A stretch of DNA of 64,000 nt, taken from NCBI RefSeq assembly GCF_015074785.1, contig NZ_CP042464.1:372001-436000 (forward strand), given 5' to 3'. The stretch is from Segatella copri. Its GTDB lineage: Bacteria > Bacteroidota > Bacteroidia > Bacteroidales > Bacteroidaceae. The position numbers were made by a program, and so were the translations under genes. Of this stretch, positions 15,608-25,313 are shown one piece after another. Each line of letters opens with the position of its first letter. Position 1 is the stretch's first letter. The notes beneath the pieces were generated by a model. That model made no database searches, was not told the DNA's origin, and saw only the letters and a list, made by a program, of their open reading frames with translations.

Positions 15608-16912
15608 TTATTCATTGATAGGGCAAACACGAATGTTATCAACGCAAATTGTTGGTGAGCATTCTACAGTAGCCTCTTTGTATGGTCCTGTATAGAGGAA
15701 CATGGTCATACCTGTGAGATTCTCAAACTTCAAACCACCCAATTTGTTTCCATATCTGTCGTATGCAAATTCTGATAATGGAATAGAAACAGTCTGCCAG
15801 TTTCCTGAAGTGCTGAATGTGTTGTTTGTTGCTCCATACCATGGAGTCCAAAGTGCACGTGGAAGCTTGTCATCTGCAAGATAGTTGTTGTTGCCTGTTG
15901 AGTATGTTACCTGGTCGTTACCGGTAAAATATACCTGTAATGACAAGCCTGTCCAATCATTAGGAATGTTAACCTCAAACTTCACTTGTATGTTGTCAAC
16001 ATCATCCCATTTCATCAGCGAGTTCAACTCAGGATAACCTGCAGCCGGCTCTGGCCAGTAGTTGAATGAGTATTCATCTTCAGCCCATGAATCGAAATTA
16101 ACGGTCTTGCCTCCTAAGTAGTAGTAATTTCCGTCAAGAGGCTGAACTCCTTCAACATCATTCCTCATACGGTTACCATTTTGAATTCCATCACGCCAGC
16201 CATGACCTGTTGCTATTGCGTCATCTCCGTCATTATCCCAGTCGAAGAGTATGCAGCGGTCGTCACGGAAATAGAACTTAGACTTACCTTTTCCATACAT
16301 GCTTTCTACTGTGACAAATCCTTTCTGTGCACCTTCTGGTACCACAAAAGTAACGGCACTCTTGGAAATGCTCTTGAAATCTGTAACATCTACGTTGCCT
16401 GGGAATGTGATTTTAAGATGAGCATTCTCGTAATCCAGCAGGTAGTCGCCTTTCAGGGTTACTGTTTCGCCATCTTTTGCAAACTCATTGCTCAATGATG
16501 TTACCACCGGTTCTGGTACGAGCGTCTTGAAGTCATATTCAGTACACTCACCATCCTTGTTGTACATGTAGATCTTATTGGTAGGATTGTCAGTAAGAGT
16601 CTTTGGTACATCTACAATCAAGGTATGGTCTGTAATCATACTTGTATTCAAAATAGCCTGCTGATCGTTGAAGAGCATTTTTGTTATACTTCTCAAGTTG
16701 TTACCGACCAGACAGATACTTGTACCCATGTATGCTCCAGTTAACATGGAATCTTTCTTGGTTACATCGCACAGGCGAACGTAATCAATAGAAGGAGTTC
16801 CACCAGCTATTTCATATTTGTCAGGCTCATCCACACAACTTGTAATGCTGAGTCCTGTAAATGCTGTAGCTCCAAGAAGCATGACACTTAATATTTTATT
16901 ATTTAGCTTCAT
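15608..16912 (-). CDS. Surface glycan-binding lipoprotein (SGBP-B-like)
   Basis: A 434-residue lipoprotein. The frame extends up to 16969, overlapping the susD end, but the ATG at 16912 opens a proper lipoprotein signal with lipobox SITSC (Cys26), so this start is chosen. Two IPT/TIG-like modules (about 35-125 and 126-215) are followed by a ~220-residue beta-sandwich. That domain contains CILFDWDNDGDD, GHGWRDG and DGNYYYLGG, motifs seen in the glycan-binding domain of SGBP-B proteins. It should hold mannan at the surface for SusC/SusD. It is 28 bp downstream of susD in the same operon. Confidence 0.85.
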   Translation of the reverse strand: MKLNNKILSVMLLGATAFTGLSITSCVDEPDKYEIAGGTPSIDYVRLCDVTKKDSMLTGAYMGTSICLVGNNLRSITKMLFNDQQAILNTSMITDHTLIVDVPKTLTDNPTNKIYMYNKDGECTEYDFKTLVPEPVVTSLSNEFAKDGETVTLKGDYLLDYENAHLKITFPGNVDVTDFKSISKSAVTFVVPEGAQKGFVTVESMYGKGKSKFYFRDDRCILFDWDNDGDDAIATGHGWRDGIQNGNRMRNDVEGVQPLDGNYYYLGGKTVNFDSWAEDEYSFNYWPEPAAGYPELNSLMKWDDVDNIQVKFEVNIPNDWTGLSLQVYFTGNDQVTYSTGNNNYLADDKLPRALWTPWYGATNNTFSTSGNWQTVSIPLSEFAYDRYGNKLGGLKFENLTGMTMFLYTGPYKEATVECSPTICVDNIRVCPINE

Positions 16913-16940
16913 AATTGTTCTGTTTTTGAGGTTTCTTATA

Positions 16941-18737
16941 TTAATAAGTAAACTGAGAAATGTCAACATGCTGTGGTGCCTCCAGCAAATGAGGGTTCAT
17001 GGTTGCATCTTCTGTAGGGAATGGGATGGTAAAACTGCTCACCTGAACGTTCTGATGCTTACCAGGATCATCATTGTATCTTACATCGCTGTTCAAGTTC
17101 CAAGGACCATCATAGCTACCCTTGTTGTACCATGTCTCATAGAGCGCATTCAGACCATAATACTCATTTCTCTTCTGTGCGTTCAACTCAGCAATTGTTG
17201 CATCAGGATCGAAGTAGAACCTGCGTACGTAATCATACCAGCGATCGCCCTCAAGTGCTAACTCCAATCTGCGCTCCTTCCATACATCTTCGAAACTGAT
17301 AGATGTTGGGCGTTCGTATGTAGATACCGCACGGTTGCGAACTTTGTAGAATGCATCAATGGCAGATGCATCTGTTGTTGAGCCTGCATTGCCAATCTTG
17401 GCTTCTGCATAGATGAGATAAACATCTGCAAGACGTAACAGCTGAGTATAGTTACCATAAGCCATCACATCAAAGTCGCAGCCTATATGCAAGTTATGGT
17501 CGGCTTTATCACCAACAAGATGCTTGACACATTGTGCTCCTGTTGGACTCTGGAGTTCTCCGTTGCCTGGGTGCTTCTCGTATCCTTTATATACGTGCTT
17601 CAGGAAATCGAAACCGCCACAGTCTGTGTAGAAATAGTCGTATTTATCACCAGCCATCATCATGGTAGCCTTACGGCGGATGTCGGTGTTGTTTCTAGTC
17701 TGGCTTGTTGGATTATCTCCGAAAGCTTCTATCAGGTCTACTGATGGACCAGCCCATCCTCCCCAGTTGTTACCTGTTTCATCGAAACCCGTAATAGCGA
17801 GGTCACTTTGAAGTGAGTTTTGAGATGTCCAAGGGTCACGTGTGGCACGCCAGTGCCATGCGATGAGTGATTCTGGACCTTTGTATGCACCATAGAACAT
17901 TGCTGGGAAATTAGCTGCAGATTCAAGACTTCTTCCACTGTTGTCAATCACGTCCTTTGCATATTTTGCAGCGTTGTCAAGATCTTCCTGATTGCGCTGG
18001 TGATTGGTGGTCTTGATGTATGCCACACTTCCCTGTTCGTAAGTTGTAGTTGCTGGATCGAAACCAGACTTTGTCAGGTAAACCTTGGCAAGCAAGCCTT
18101 CTGCGCTGTATTTATCAATACGTCCAAGACCTGTAGGATCTTTTTCCGGTAACAGTTCAATGGCTTTTTTCAAGGTCATGATGATGTAATCGTATACATC
18201 CTCTATGTTGGCCTTATACTGGTCATTGTATGTACCGGCACCGATAATGTCTGTGTTGTTATGGATGATTGGCACAGCACCGAATGTACGTACAAGATAG
18301 AAGTATGCCATAGCTTTCCATGTCAGGCATTCTCCCATACATGCACTCTTTACGCTTGCGCTTGCGCTGGCACCTTTCAGTTTATCATAAATGGTGTTAG
18401 CGTAGGCATTTACTGTCCAAAGTGAATAAGACATATCTTTCAGGTTGGCATTGTTGGCAGATACGTTACAGTTCCAGTATTGAGTATCTTCACTTCCCCA
18501 CCAATAATAGTTTCCTGACATTACTTCACCAACTTTGAAGAAACCTCTTTGGAAATCATACCATGGCATACTGTACAGAGAATTGGCGCCTTGATAGCAC
18601 TCTGCATCACCATTATAGAACGTGTCTGCATTGTAGTTGGAATTGTCTGGCTGATCCAGAAAGTCCCCGCAAGAAGACAAGCTGAGACCCAAGACGAATG
18701 CGCAAACGGCCGTTTTATATATATTGTATTTTTTCAT
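16941..18737 (-). CDS. SusD-family nutrient-binding outer membrane lipoprotein
   Basis: A 598-residue SusD homologue that caps the SusC transporter and binds oligosaccharides. The lipobox is LSSC (Cys23) followed by GDFLDQPDN, the standard SusD beginning. The TPR-like helices (LTWKAMAYFYLVRTFGAVPII, YSAEGLLAKVYL) and the C-terminal RagB/SusD segment (DVWKERRLELALEGDRWYD) are all present. Length is normal. It lies 25 bp after susC. Specificity for manno-oligosaccharides is inferred from the flanking enzymes. Confidence 0.95.
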   Translation of the reverse strand: MKKYNIYKTAVCAFVLGLSLSSCGDFLDQPDNSNYNADTFYNGDAECYQGANSLYSMPWYDFQRGFFKVGEVMSGNYYWWGSEDTQYWNCNVSANNANLKDMSYSLWTVNAYANTIYDKLKGASASASVKSACMGECLTWKAMAYFYLVRTFGAVPIIHNNTDIIGAGTYNDQYKANIEDVYDYIIMTLKKAIELLPEKDPTGLGRIDKYSAEGLLAKVYLTKSGFDPATTTYEQGSVAYIKTTNHQRNQEDLDNAAKYAKDVIDNSGRSLESAANFPAMFYGAYKGPESLIAWHWRATRDPWTSQNSLQSDLAITGFDETGNNWGGWAGPSVDLIEAFGDNPTSQTRNNTDIRRKATMMMAGDKYDYFYTDCGGFDFLKHVYKGYEKHPGNGELQSPTGAQCVKHLVGDKADHNLHIGCDFDVMAYGNYTQLLRLADVYLIYAEAKIGNAGSTTDASAIDAFYKVRNRAVSTYERPTSISFEDVWKERRLELALEGDRWYDYVRRFYFDPDATIAELNAQKRNEYYGLNALYETWYNKGSYDGPWNLNSDVRYNDDPGKHQNVQVSSFTIPFPTEDATMNPHLLEAPQHVDISQFTY

Positions 18738-18762
18738 AATTGTTTATTCTTTTGTTATTTAA

Positions 18763-21700
18763 TTAGAAAGCAAGGTTGATACCGAAAGAATATACCGTTG
18801 GTGAAGGATAACGTCCGTTATCTACACCGAAGCTGTATCCCTGTGAATCGGATGTACTTGCACCAACTTCTGGATCATAACCGTCGTAACCGGTAATAGT
18901 GAAGAGGTTCTGTATATTTGCATATACTCTCAAACTCTCAATATGAAGGTATCTTGCATACTTTTTAGGCAATGTATAACCTAAAGTGATATTCTTCATT
19001 CTCAAGTATGATCCATCTTCAACATATCTGTCACTGATAACGCTAGAGTTTCCGGCTGGGTCACCGATAGCAAGACGTGGAATGTTGGTTCCTGCGTTTA
19101 CTACATAAATGTTGTCTACGTCATCATACCAGTTGTATACGGTATAGGCATTGTTGCCTTTATAACCATTACTGTAGTCCTTGTTCGGATCAATTGGAGC
19201 CAGTACGGCATGATTCTTGACACTTGCACTCTGGTTTACCCAGGCATTGTTCATCTTGCTCATGCTGATATTCAGGTAGTTCATAACCTTGTTTCCTACA
19301 GAACCGCTGACGAACAATGTCAGGTCGAAGTCCTTATAACGGAATGTGTTGGTCCAACCAAATGTATATTTAGGCTGTGGATTACCGATGTAAGTCTTGT
19401 CGTAATCGTCGATAACTCCATCAGGCTTTCCGTCAGGACCTGAAATATCCTTAAACTTGATATCGCCTGGCCATACGGTTGTTCCCTTATTCAGGGCTCC
19501 TTCCTTGTAGCTCTTAGGCTTAGGAGAGTTTTTGATATCTTCAAAATCCTTGTATACGCCATCGGTCTGATATCCCCAGAATTGATAGAGAGGTTTGCCG
19601 ATGTTACTAACACAGACCACGTCGTTCCACTGGCCATAGCCAATGATGTTGGCATTGGTTGTGCCGCTGAGACCTACCAGTTTGTTCTTGTTCCAAGAAA
19701 TGTTGAACTCTGTATCCCAAGAGAAGTTCTTGTTAGCAATAGGATGAGCGTTTACTGCCAACTCGAAACCGGTGTTCTTGATCTTACCGTAGTTACCCCA
19801 AGGTGCATTAAGACGTGAAGAACCATTGCCTTGAGTACCCATATATGAAGGCAACTGTAAAGGCATCAGCATATCGTTGGAAACCTTGTTGTACCAGTCG
19901 AGAGTGAAACCAATCTTATCATTGAAGAGTCCAAGATCGAGACCGATATTGGTCTGTTCCTGAGTTTCCCACTTGATAGAAGTGTTTGGAATATTGGTAG
20001 GACGGTATGCTACGCTTGTTTGACCAACAAGGAACTTGGTTACGGTAGTACCCCATTTGTAAGCACCGATATTGGCATTACCAGTCTGCCCCCAGCCAAT
20101 ACGAATCTTACCATTGCTCAACCATTTACCTGCGATGCTCTTGATAAACTTCTCGTTAGAGAAACGCCAGCTTGCTGCAAATGAGTGGAATGAAGCCCAA
20201 CGGTTTTCAGGACCGAAGTTAGAACTTCCGTCACGACGGAATGTATATGTTGCTAAATAACGGTCATCGTAGTTGTATGTCTCACGTGTAAAGAATGATG
20301 ACATGGTTGTAACACCGAAACCAGACTTGATACTAGGAGTGCTGGAACCCAAAGATGGCAAATGGATTGTATTGTTTGGCAAATTAGCGTTTGCCTGATA
20401 GGTATAATCCCAGTCACTGCGCCAAGCTTCCTGACCCAGCATGGCTGTGAAAGAATGCTTTTTGATACTTCCATTATAAGTAATATAGTTCTTAAACTGC
20501 CAATACTTGCTTGTATTCTTCTGCCAGCTTGCAAAGTTTGTGTCCTGGTTCCAGTTGCCTAAGTGCATAGTAGGTGTAAAGACCTCTGCATCACTCCATG
20601 ACAAGTCGTAACCCAACTCTGTATGCCAGGTGAGGTTCTTTATAGGAGTAATGTCTGCAAAAATGTTACCGGTCAGCTTGTTGCGCTTCATGGTGATATC
20701 CTTGCTCAATGCCTGTGCAATAGGGTTTGGTGAAGACCAGCCGTCACGTACTACAGATGTGTAGTTTCCGTCTACATCGTAGATGGCAATATCTGGTGGT
20801 GTGGTCAATGCGTATGTAATAACACCTTCTGTACCATCAGCATGGAGCAGGCGCTCCTTGGTTCTTGTGTATGTAGTATTCATACCTATCTTGAACCATT
20901 TCTTCAGTTGAGCGTCCAGATTGGCACGTACGTTCAAACGCTTGAAGTTAGAACCGATGATAGTACCATCCTGATCCATCATACCGCCACTAACATAGTA
21001 CTTAACCTTCTCTGTACCACCTTGTGCAGCAACCTGATGCTGGTGCTGGAAAGCTGTGCGGAATACAGCGTCCTGCCAGTTGGTTCCTCGACCCAAGATA
21101 GATGGGTCTGAGAAATCAGGACGTGCCTGATCCTGTGAAATCCATCCGTTGTTTACAAAATCATTATAATATTCTGAGAATTCACGAAGATTCAGAATGT
21201 CAATACGCTTTCCCTGGTATTGCCATGCTGCCATGCCGTCGTATGTAAATTTTGCTTCTCCAATCTTACCCCGTTTGGTTGTGATAAGTACAACACCATT
21301 TGCACCCTGGGCACCATAGATGGCTGTAGCAGAAGCATCCTTCAGAATTTCCATACTGACGATATCGGCAGGGTTGATAGTTGACATTGGTGATACGGTA
21401 GAAACAGAACCGTTTCCTAAGGCATCTCCCAAACCTAATGAACCGCCGCTTGAACCGCCGCCCTGGAAGATGACACCATCAATGACATAAAGTGGTTCTG
21501 CACCGGCATTGATTGTTGACTGTCCGCGAACTCGGATTGAGGTAGAAGAACCTGGAGCACCTGAAGTCGCTACAGATGTAACACCGGCAACGCGACCTTG
21601 GAAACTCTGGTCTAAGTTTGTGATAATAGAACCTTTGATTTGGTCTTCTCCCATGGAAACAGAAGCTCCTGAGATATCGCTCTTCTTCATGGTACCATAA

Positions 21701-22071
21701 CCTACAACTACCACCTCGTCAAGACTGTTGTTGTCTTCTACCAAAGTGATGTCGTACTTGCTTTGGCCTCCTACTTTGAAAGTTTTGGTAACATAGCCTA
21801 CGTAAGTTACCTCTACAGTCTGTCCGGCACCTACATTCAGTGTATAGTTACCATCAAAGTCTGTCACTGCGGCATTTTTTGTGCCTTTCACTTTTACTGT
21901 TGCACCGATGATAGGACCCATTGCATCGGATACGTTACCAGTAATCTTCTTGGTCTGTTGCACAGCCTGATTCGTTGTGATCTGGGCTGCGAAAGTTTGC
22001 TGAGGGGAGATGCCGAGAAGACTCAGGGCAGCTACACTAGCAAGCAACTTTTCTCTACTTTTAAAGTTCAT
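18763..22071 (-). CDS. SusC-family TonB-dependent outer membrane transporter
   Basis: A 1102-residue TonB-dependent importer. Signal peptide 1-29 (AALSLLGISPQQTFAAQ) is followed by a carboxypeptidase-regulatory-like domain (about 41-112, GPIIGATVKVKGT..TDFDGNYTL). Next come the TonB-box region (LDEVVVVGYGTMKKSDISG, about 118-135), the plug domain and a 22-strand barrel ending in the aromatic residue F (SFGINLAF). It is the first gene of the leftward operon. The substrate is probably mannan-derived oligosaccharide, inferred from context. No hybrid two-component or SusR-type regulator lies in the window. Confidence 0.95.
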   Translation of the reverse strand: MNFKSREKLLASVAALSLLGISPQQTFAAQITTNQAVQQTKKITGNVSDAMGPIIGATVKVKGTKNAAVTDFDGNYTLNVGAGQTVEVTYVGYVTKTFKVGGQSKYDITLVEDNNSLDEVVVVGYGTMKKSDISGASVSMGEDQIKGSIITNLDQSFQGRVAGVTSVATSGAPGSSTSIRVRGQSTINAGAEPLYVIDGVIFQGGGSSGGSLGLGDALGNGSVSTVSPMSTINPADIVSMEILKDASATAIYGAQGANGVVLITTKRGKIGEAKFTYDGMAAWQYQGKRIDILNLREFSEYYNDFVNNGWISQDQARPDFSDPSILGRGTNWQDAVFRTAFQHQHQVAAQGGTEKVKYYVSGGMMDQDGTIIGSNFKRLNVRANLDAQLKKWFKIGMNTTYTRTKERLLHADGTEGVITYALTTPPDIAIYDVDGNYTSVVRDGWSSPNPIAQALSKDITMKRNKLTGNIFADITPIKNLTWHTELGYDLSWSDAEVFTPTMHLGNWNQDTNFASWQKNTSKYWQFKNYITYNGSIKKHSFTAMLGQEAWRSDWDYTYQANANLPNNTIHLPSLGSSTPSIKSGFGVTTMSSFFTRETYNYDDRYLATYTFRRDGSSNFGPENRWASFHSFAASWRFSNEKFIKSIAGKWLSNGKIRIGWGQTGNANIGAYKWGTTVTKFLVGQTSVAYRPTNIPNTSIKWETQEQTNIGLDLGLFNDKIGFTLDWYNKVSNDMLMPLQLPSYMGTQGNGSSRLNAPWGNYGKIKNTGFELAVNAHPIANKNFSWDTEFNISWNKNKLVGLSGTTNANIIGYGQWNDVVCVSNIGKPLYQFWGYQTDGVYKDFEDIKNSPKPKSYKEGALNKGTTVWPGDIKFKDISGPDGKPDGVIDDYDKTYIGNPQPKYTFGWTNTFRYKDFDLTLFVSGSVGNKVMNYLNISMSKMNNAWVNQSASVKNHAVLAPIDPNKDYSNGYKGNNAYTVYNWYDDVDNIYVVNAGTNIPRLAIGDPAGNSSVISDRYVEDGSYLRMKNITLGYTLPKKYARYLHIESLRVYANIQNLFTITGYDGYDPEVGASTSDSQGYSFGVDNGRYPSPTVYSFGINLAF

Positions 22072-22792
22072 ACAATTTTTGTTAGTTGGTTAAAACAGTT
22101 TGGCTCTTTCACTTATACGATCGATACGGGAAAGAATCCAAAACGGATTAGTGCTCTCTGATTATTCCTTCGTCATCTTTTTCTGATGAGAAGAAAGGGC
22201 TAGAGGCTAGCTCTAGGTTGCATTTACTTTTTCCATTGTTGTGATTATGTTTATTTGTTTTATATTGTTTATTCTAAACCTTTAGGCTGTTTTGTAAATC
22301 TGCTGCAAAGATAGCTATTTTTTGCAAAATAGCTTGTACATATTTTGCTGATTACTAATACTTTTCTGCTTTAGTGAAAATAAAATGTAATTTTCGTCAT
22401 ATTTATTAAAGATTAAGTGTTAGCGTTACAATTTATTTACTTGATGGTTGATTTATATTGATTATTCTATTATTTATCTATTATATATTAAGGTACGCGT
22501 ACATTATTTATTATATGAATTGTCATAACTTTTTGTGCTTTGTTAATTGGTCTTTGGTTGTTTCCGGTCAATTCTTGAGTTGAATAGAGTGTGTGTTTTG
22601 TTGTTTTCTTTGCTTTTTCTGACTTGATGTGTGTCAATTCTTATTTCTGTTTTCAGATATTTTCGAATATTTTTCTGCCTTTGCAACAAAGTATGTTTAT
22701 TCAGCAAAATAATACACGGATATATCGGAAATTATGCCTAACTTTGCAACCGTAAAACTGAATGTTTAACTAACAAGATTACCAACGACAAT
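22072..22792. promoter_or_regulatory. Divergent control region of the mannan gene cluster
   Basis: A 721-bp AT-rich intergenic region between susC (leftward) and the esterase gene (rightward). On the minus strand a -7 element TATCTTTG lies at 22313-22306, giving susC a leader of about 230 nt that includes a small hairpin, CTAGAG/CTCTAG (22200-22216). On the plus strand TAACTTTG (22739-22746) lies about 47 bp before the esterase start. Neither has a clear -33 box, as expected for activator-dependent promoters. The binding site of the missing regulator should lie here. Confidence 0.6.
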
Positions 22793-24133
22793 ATGAATCA
22801 TCGTATAGCAAATGTTTTTAGGTTAATAATTATAGGTGTTCTGATGAGTGTGCTGGGGACTTCAAGCCTCAGCGCACAAATCAGAGGAAACAACATCGTG
22901 GTAACGGTAACTCCTGACCATCAGGACTGGAATTACCGGGTAGGCGAGAAGGCTAACTTCACGGTGAATGTGAGAAAGAGCGGTACGCTACTCAACCAGG
23001 TGAAGGTTGATTATGAAGCCGGTCCGGCAATGTTTCCGGAGGTGAAGAAAAGTACCACTCTCAAGGGCGGAACCATGAAATGGTGCGGCAGTCTGAACAG
23101 ACCGGGCTTCTATCGTCTCAAGGTTATCGCTCATGTTGATGGCAAGGATTACGAGGGACTTTGCACGGCAGGTTTCTCTCCAGAGAAGATCCAGCCTTTC
23201 GCACAGGAACCTAAGGATTTCGATGCTTTCTGGAAGAAGGCACTGGATGAGGCAAGACAGAATGACCTCAATCCTACCAAGGTGCTTCTGCCTGAGCGTT
23301 GTACCAAGGATAAGAATGTATATGAAATAAGTTATAACAACAACCGATGGGGCTCTAAGATGTATGGCATCCTGAGTGTCCCGGTAAAAGAAGGTAAGTA
23401 TCCGGCTTTGCTCCGTGTACCTGGTGCGGGTGTACGCCCTTATGCCGGCGATACTTATACGGCTCCTGCTGAGTGCATCGTACTGGAAATCGGTATTCAC
23501 GGTGTTCCTGTTACCATGCAGCAGAAGATTTATGATGATCTTGCCAATGGCGAACTGAAAGGCTACTGGGATACCAATCTCGAGAATCCTTATCGCAATG
23601 CTTACAGACGGGTAGTAACCGGTGCAGTCCGTGGTGTGGATTATATCGCTTCGCTCCCTGAGTGGAACGGAAAGACTATCGGTGTAACGGGTTCATCACA
23701 GGGTGGATTTCTTTCCATCGCTGTGGCAGCTCTCGATAAGCGAATCACATTCCTGGCTCCTGTTCATGATGCTATGTGTGATTATGAAGCTGAGATTCAC
23801 GGAGTTGCAGGCGGCTGGCCTCACTATTTCTATAAGGAAGACAAGGCACAGGGGGCTGCATGGAAAGAGCAGAAACTTACGTATTTGGAAAAGGCAAGAC
23901 TCGAAGGTGCACGCTATTATGATGGCGTCAACTTCGCCCGTCGTATCACCGTTCCTGGCTGGTACAGTTTCGGTTATAATGATGAGGTGGTTCCGCCAAC
24001 ATCGTCTTACGGACTTTATAATTCGGTAAAAGCGCCAAAGACATTGAGTCTGTACCAGATGACCGGTCATTACTGGTATCAGGAGCAGTGGGATGAGTGG
24101 CAGGCTTGGATTATTCAGCAATTAAAGAAATAG
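22793..24133 (+). CDS. Secreted acetyl esterase (AXE1/cephalosporin-C deacetylase-like)
   Basis: A 446-residue secreted alpha/beta-hydrolase that should remove acetyl groups from acetylated (gluco)mannan. Signal peptide 1-28 ends in SLSA. An Ig-like N-terminal domain (about 32-130) precedes the AXE1 hydrolase fold. The catalytic triad is S302 (GSSQGG), D397 (GYNDEVVPP) and H426 (MTGHYW). The GAGVRPY loop near 211-217 probably forms the oxyanion environment. It is the first gene of the rightward set; the next gene starts 4 bp after its stop. Mannan rather than xylan as substrate is inferred from the operon. Confidence 0.88.
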   Translation: MNHRIANVFRLIIIGVLMSVLGTSSLSAQIRGNNIVVTVTPDHQDWNYRVGEKANFTVNVRKSGTLLNQVKVDYEAGPAMFPEVKKSTTLKGGTMKWCGSLNRPGFYRLKVIAHVDGKDYEGLCTAGFSPEKIQPFAQEPKDFDAFWKKALDEARQNDLNPTKVLLPERCTKDKNVYEISYNNNRWGSKMYGILSVPVKEGKYPALLRVPGAGVRPYAGDTYTAPAECIVLEIGIHGVPVTMQQKIYDDLANGELKGYWDTNLENPYRNAYRRVVTGAVRGVDYIASLPEWNGKTIGVTGSSQGGFLSIAVAALDKRITFLAPVHDAMCDYEAEIHGVAGGWPHYFYKEDKAQGAAWKEQKLTYLEKARLEGARYYDGVNFARRITVPGWYSFGYNDEVVPPTSSYGLYNSVKAPKTLSLYQMTGHYWYQEQWDEWQAWIIQQLKK

Positions 24134-24137
24134 ATAT

Positions 24138-25301
24138 ATGATAGGAAAAAGAATTTTGATTGGTGCAGCTTGCCTCATGGCGATGCAAGGAGCAATGGCA
24201 CAGGTTGATGGCGTTACGGGCGCATCAGTCCAGACTGCCACTACTTCCTGCTGCAAGGGTAAAAAGCAATGTTGCAATACTCCGGCAGAGCAACTGAAGG
24301 TCAGACTGCAGAAATTACTGAACAAGGGAATCATGCTCGGTCATCAGGATGATCCGGTGTATGGTACTACTTGGAAATGGGATGAAGGAAAGAGCGATGT
24401 GCTCCTCACTACAGGTGATTATCCTGCTGTGATGGGTTTCGATCTTGGAAAAATAGAGTTGGATAGCAAGGAAAACCTTGACGGCGTGTCTTTCGATCGT
24501 ATGCGAAAAGAAATCATTGCCCAAAATGAGAGAGGAGGCATCGTCACTTTGAGTTGGCATCCTTGGAATCCGGTAACAGGCGAGAATGCCTGGGATCCGA
24601 AAGGTGATGCTGTAGCTGCTGTCCTGGATGGAGGCGCCCAGCAACAGAAGTTCGACGGATGGCTCAAGAAGGTTTCCGATTTCATCCTTTCTTTGAAGAC
24701 AAACGATGGTAAACTGGTTCCTGTCATCTTCCGACCATGGCATGAAATGAATGGCGGATGGTTCTGGTGGGGAGCTAGCAGTTGCACACCTGTACAATAT
24801 AACCAATTATACGTAAAAACCCTAAATATACTTACTAAAGCAGGGTGCAATAACATCGTTTGGGCTTGGTCACCAAATCTCAGCGACGAGAAGACAGTAG
24901 AAAAATTCCTGGAGCGATTCCCGGGAGAAAAGTATGTGGATATGCTGGGTGTTGACGTCTACGAGTTCGACAACGGCGATGCCAACTATCAGCAGAACCT
25001 TGCTGCTACGCTCGATGTGCTGATGGAGGCAGCCAAGAAGGTTGGCAAGATTCCTGCCCTCACCGAAACGGGTTGCAGGGGTATCTCCAGCAAGAAGGAC
25101 TGGTTTACCCAAACCCTTTGGCCTGTACTTCAGAAGTATCAGTTGAGTTATGTACTCTTCTGGCGTAATGCCTGGGATAAACCTCAGGAAGAGGCTTACC
25201 TCCCTGGAGTAGGCGATGGTGCCATCGTCGAGGACTTCAAGAAATTCAAGAAGGAAAAGAAAGTTCTCTTTGCCAAAGACATTGTAAAGGTAAAAAAGTA
25301 A
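24138..25301 (+). CDS. GH26 beta-mannanase (mannobiose-releasing type likely)
   Basis: A 387-residue single-domain GH26 enzyme. The signal peptide is 1-21 (LIGAACLMAMQGAMAQ). A cysteine-rich stretch (SCCKGKKQCC, 37-46) follows, which is unusual. The acid/base is E203 in FRPWHEMNGGWFWWG and the nucleophile E310 in ALTETG. The gene is followed within 12 bp by a GH130 phosphorylase, then a symporter and an AGE epimerase. This is the gene set described for the mannobiose pathway of Bacteroides fragilis, so release of beta-1,4-mannobiose for import is the likely role. Cellular location (periplasm or surface) is not certain. Confidence 0.93.
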   Translation: MIGKRILIGAACLMAMQGAMAQVDGVTGASVQTATTSCCKGKKQCCNTPAEQLKVRLQKLLNKGIMLGHQDDPVYGTTWKWDEGKSDVLLTTGDYPAVMGFDLGKIELDSKENLDGVSFDRMRKEIIAQNERGGIVTLSWHPWNPVTGENAWDPKGDAVAAVLDGGAQQQKFDGWLKKVSDFILSLKTNDGKLVPVIFRPWHEMNGGWFWWGASSCTPVQYNQLYVKTLNILTKAGCNNIVWAWSPNLSDEKTVEKFLERFPGEKYVDMLGVDVYEFDNGDANYQQNLAATLDVLMEAAKKVGKIPALTETGCRGISSKKDWFTQTLWPVLQKYQLSYVLFWRNAWDKPQEEAYLPGVGDGAIVEDFKKFKKEKKVLFAKDIVKVKK

Positions 25302-25313
25302 AATAGATATATT

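Noticed and set aside
16913..16969. Upstream start of the SGBP-B-like gene
   Set aside because: It overlaps the susD end and would bury the lipoprotein signal 20 residues inside the protein.
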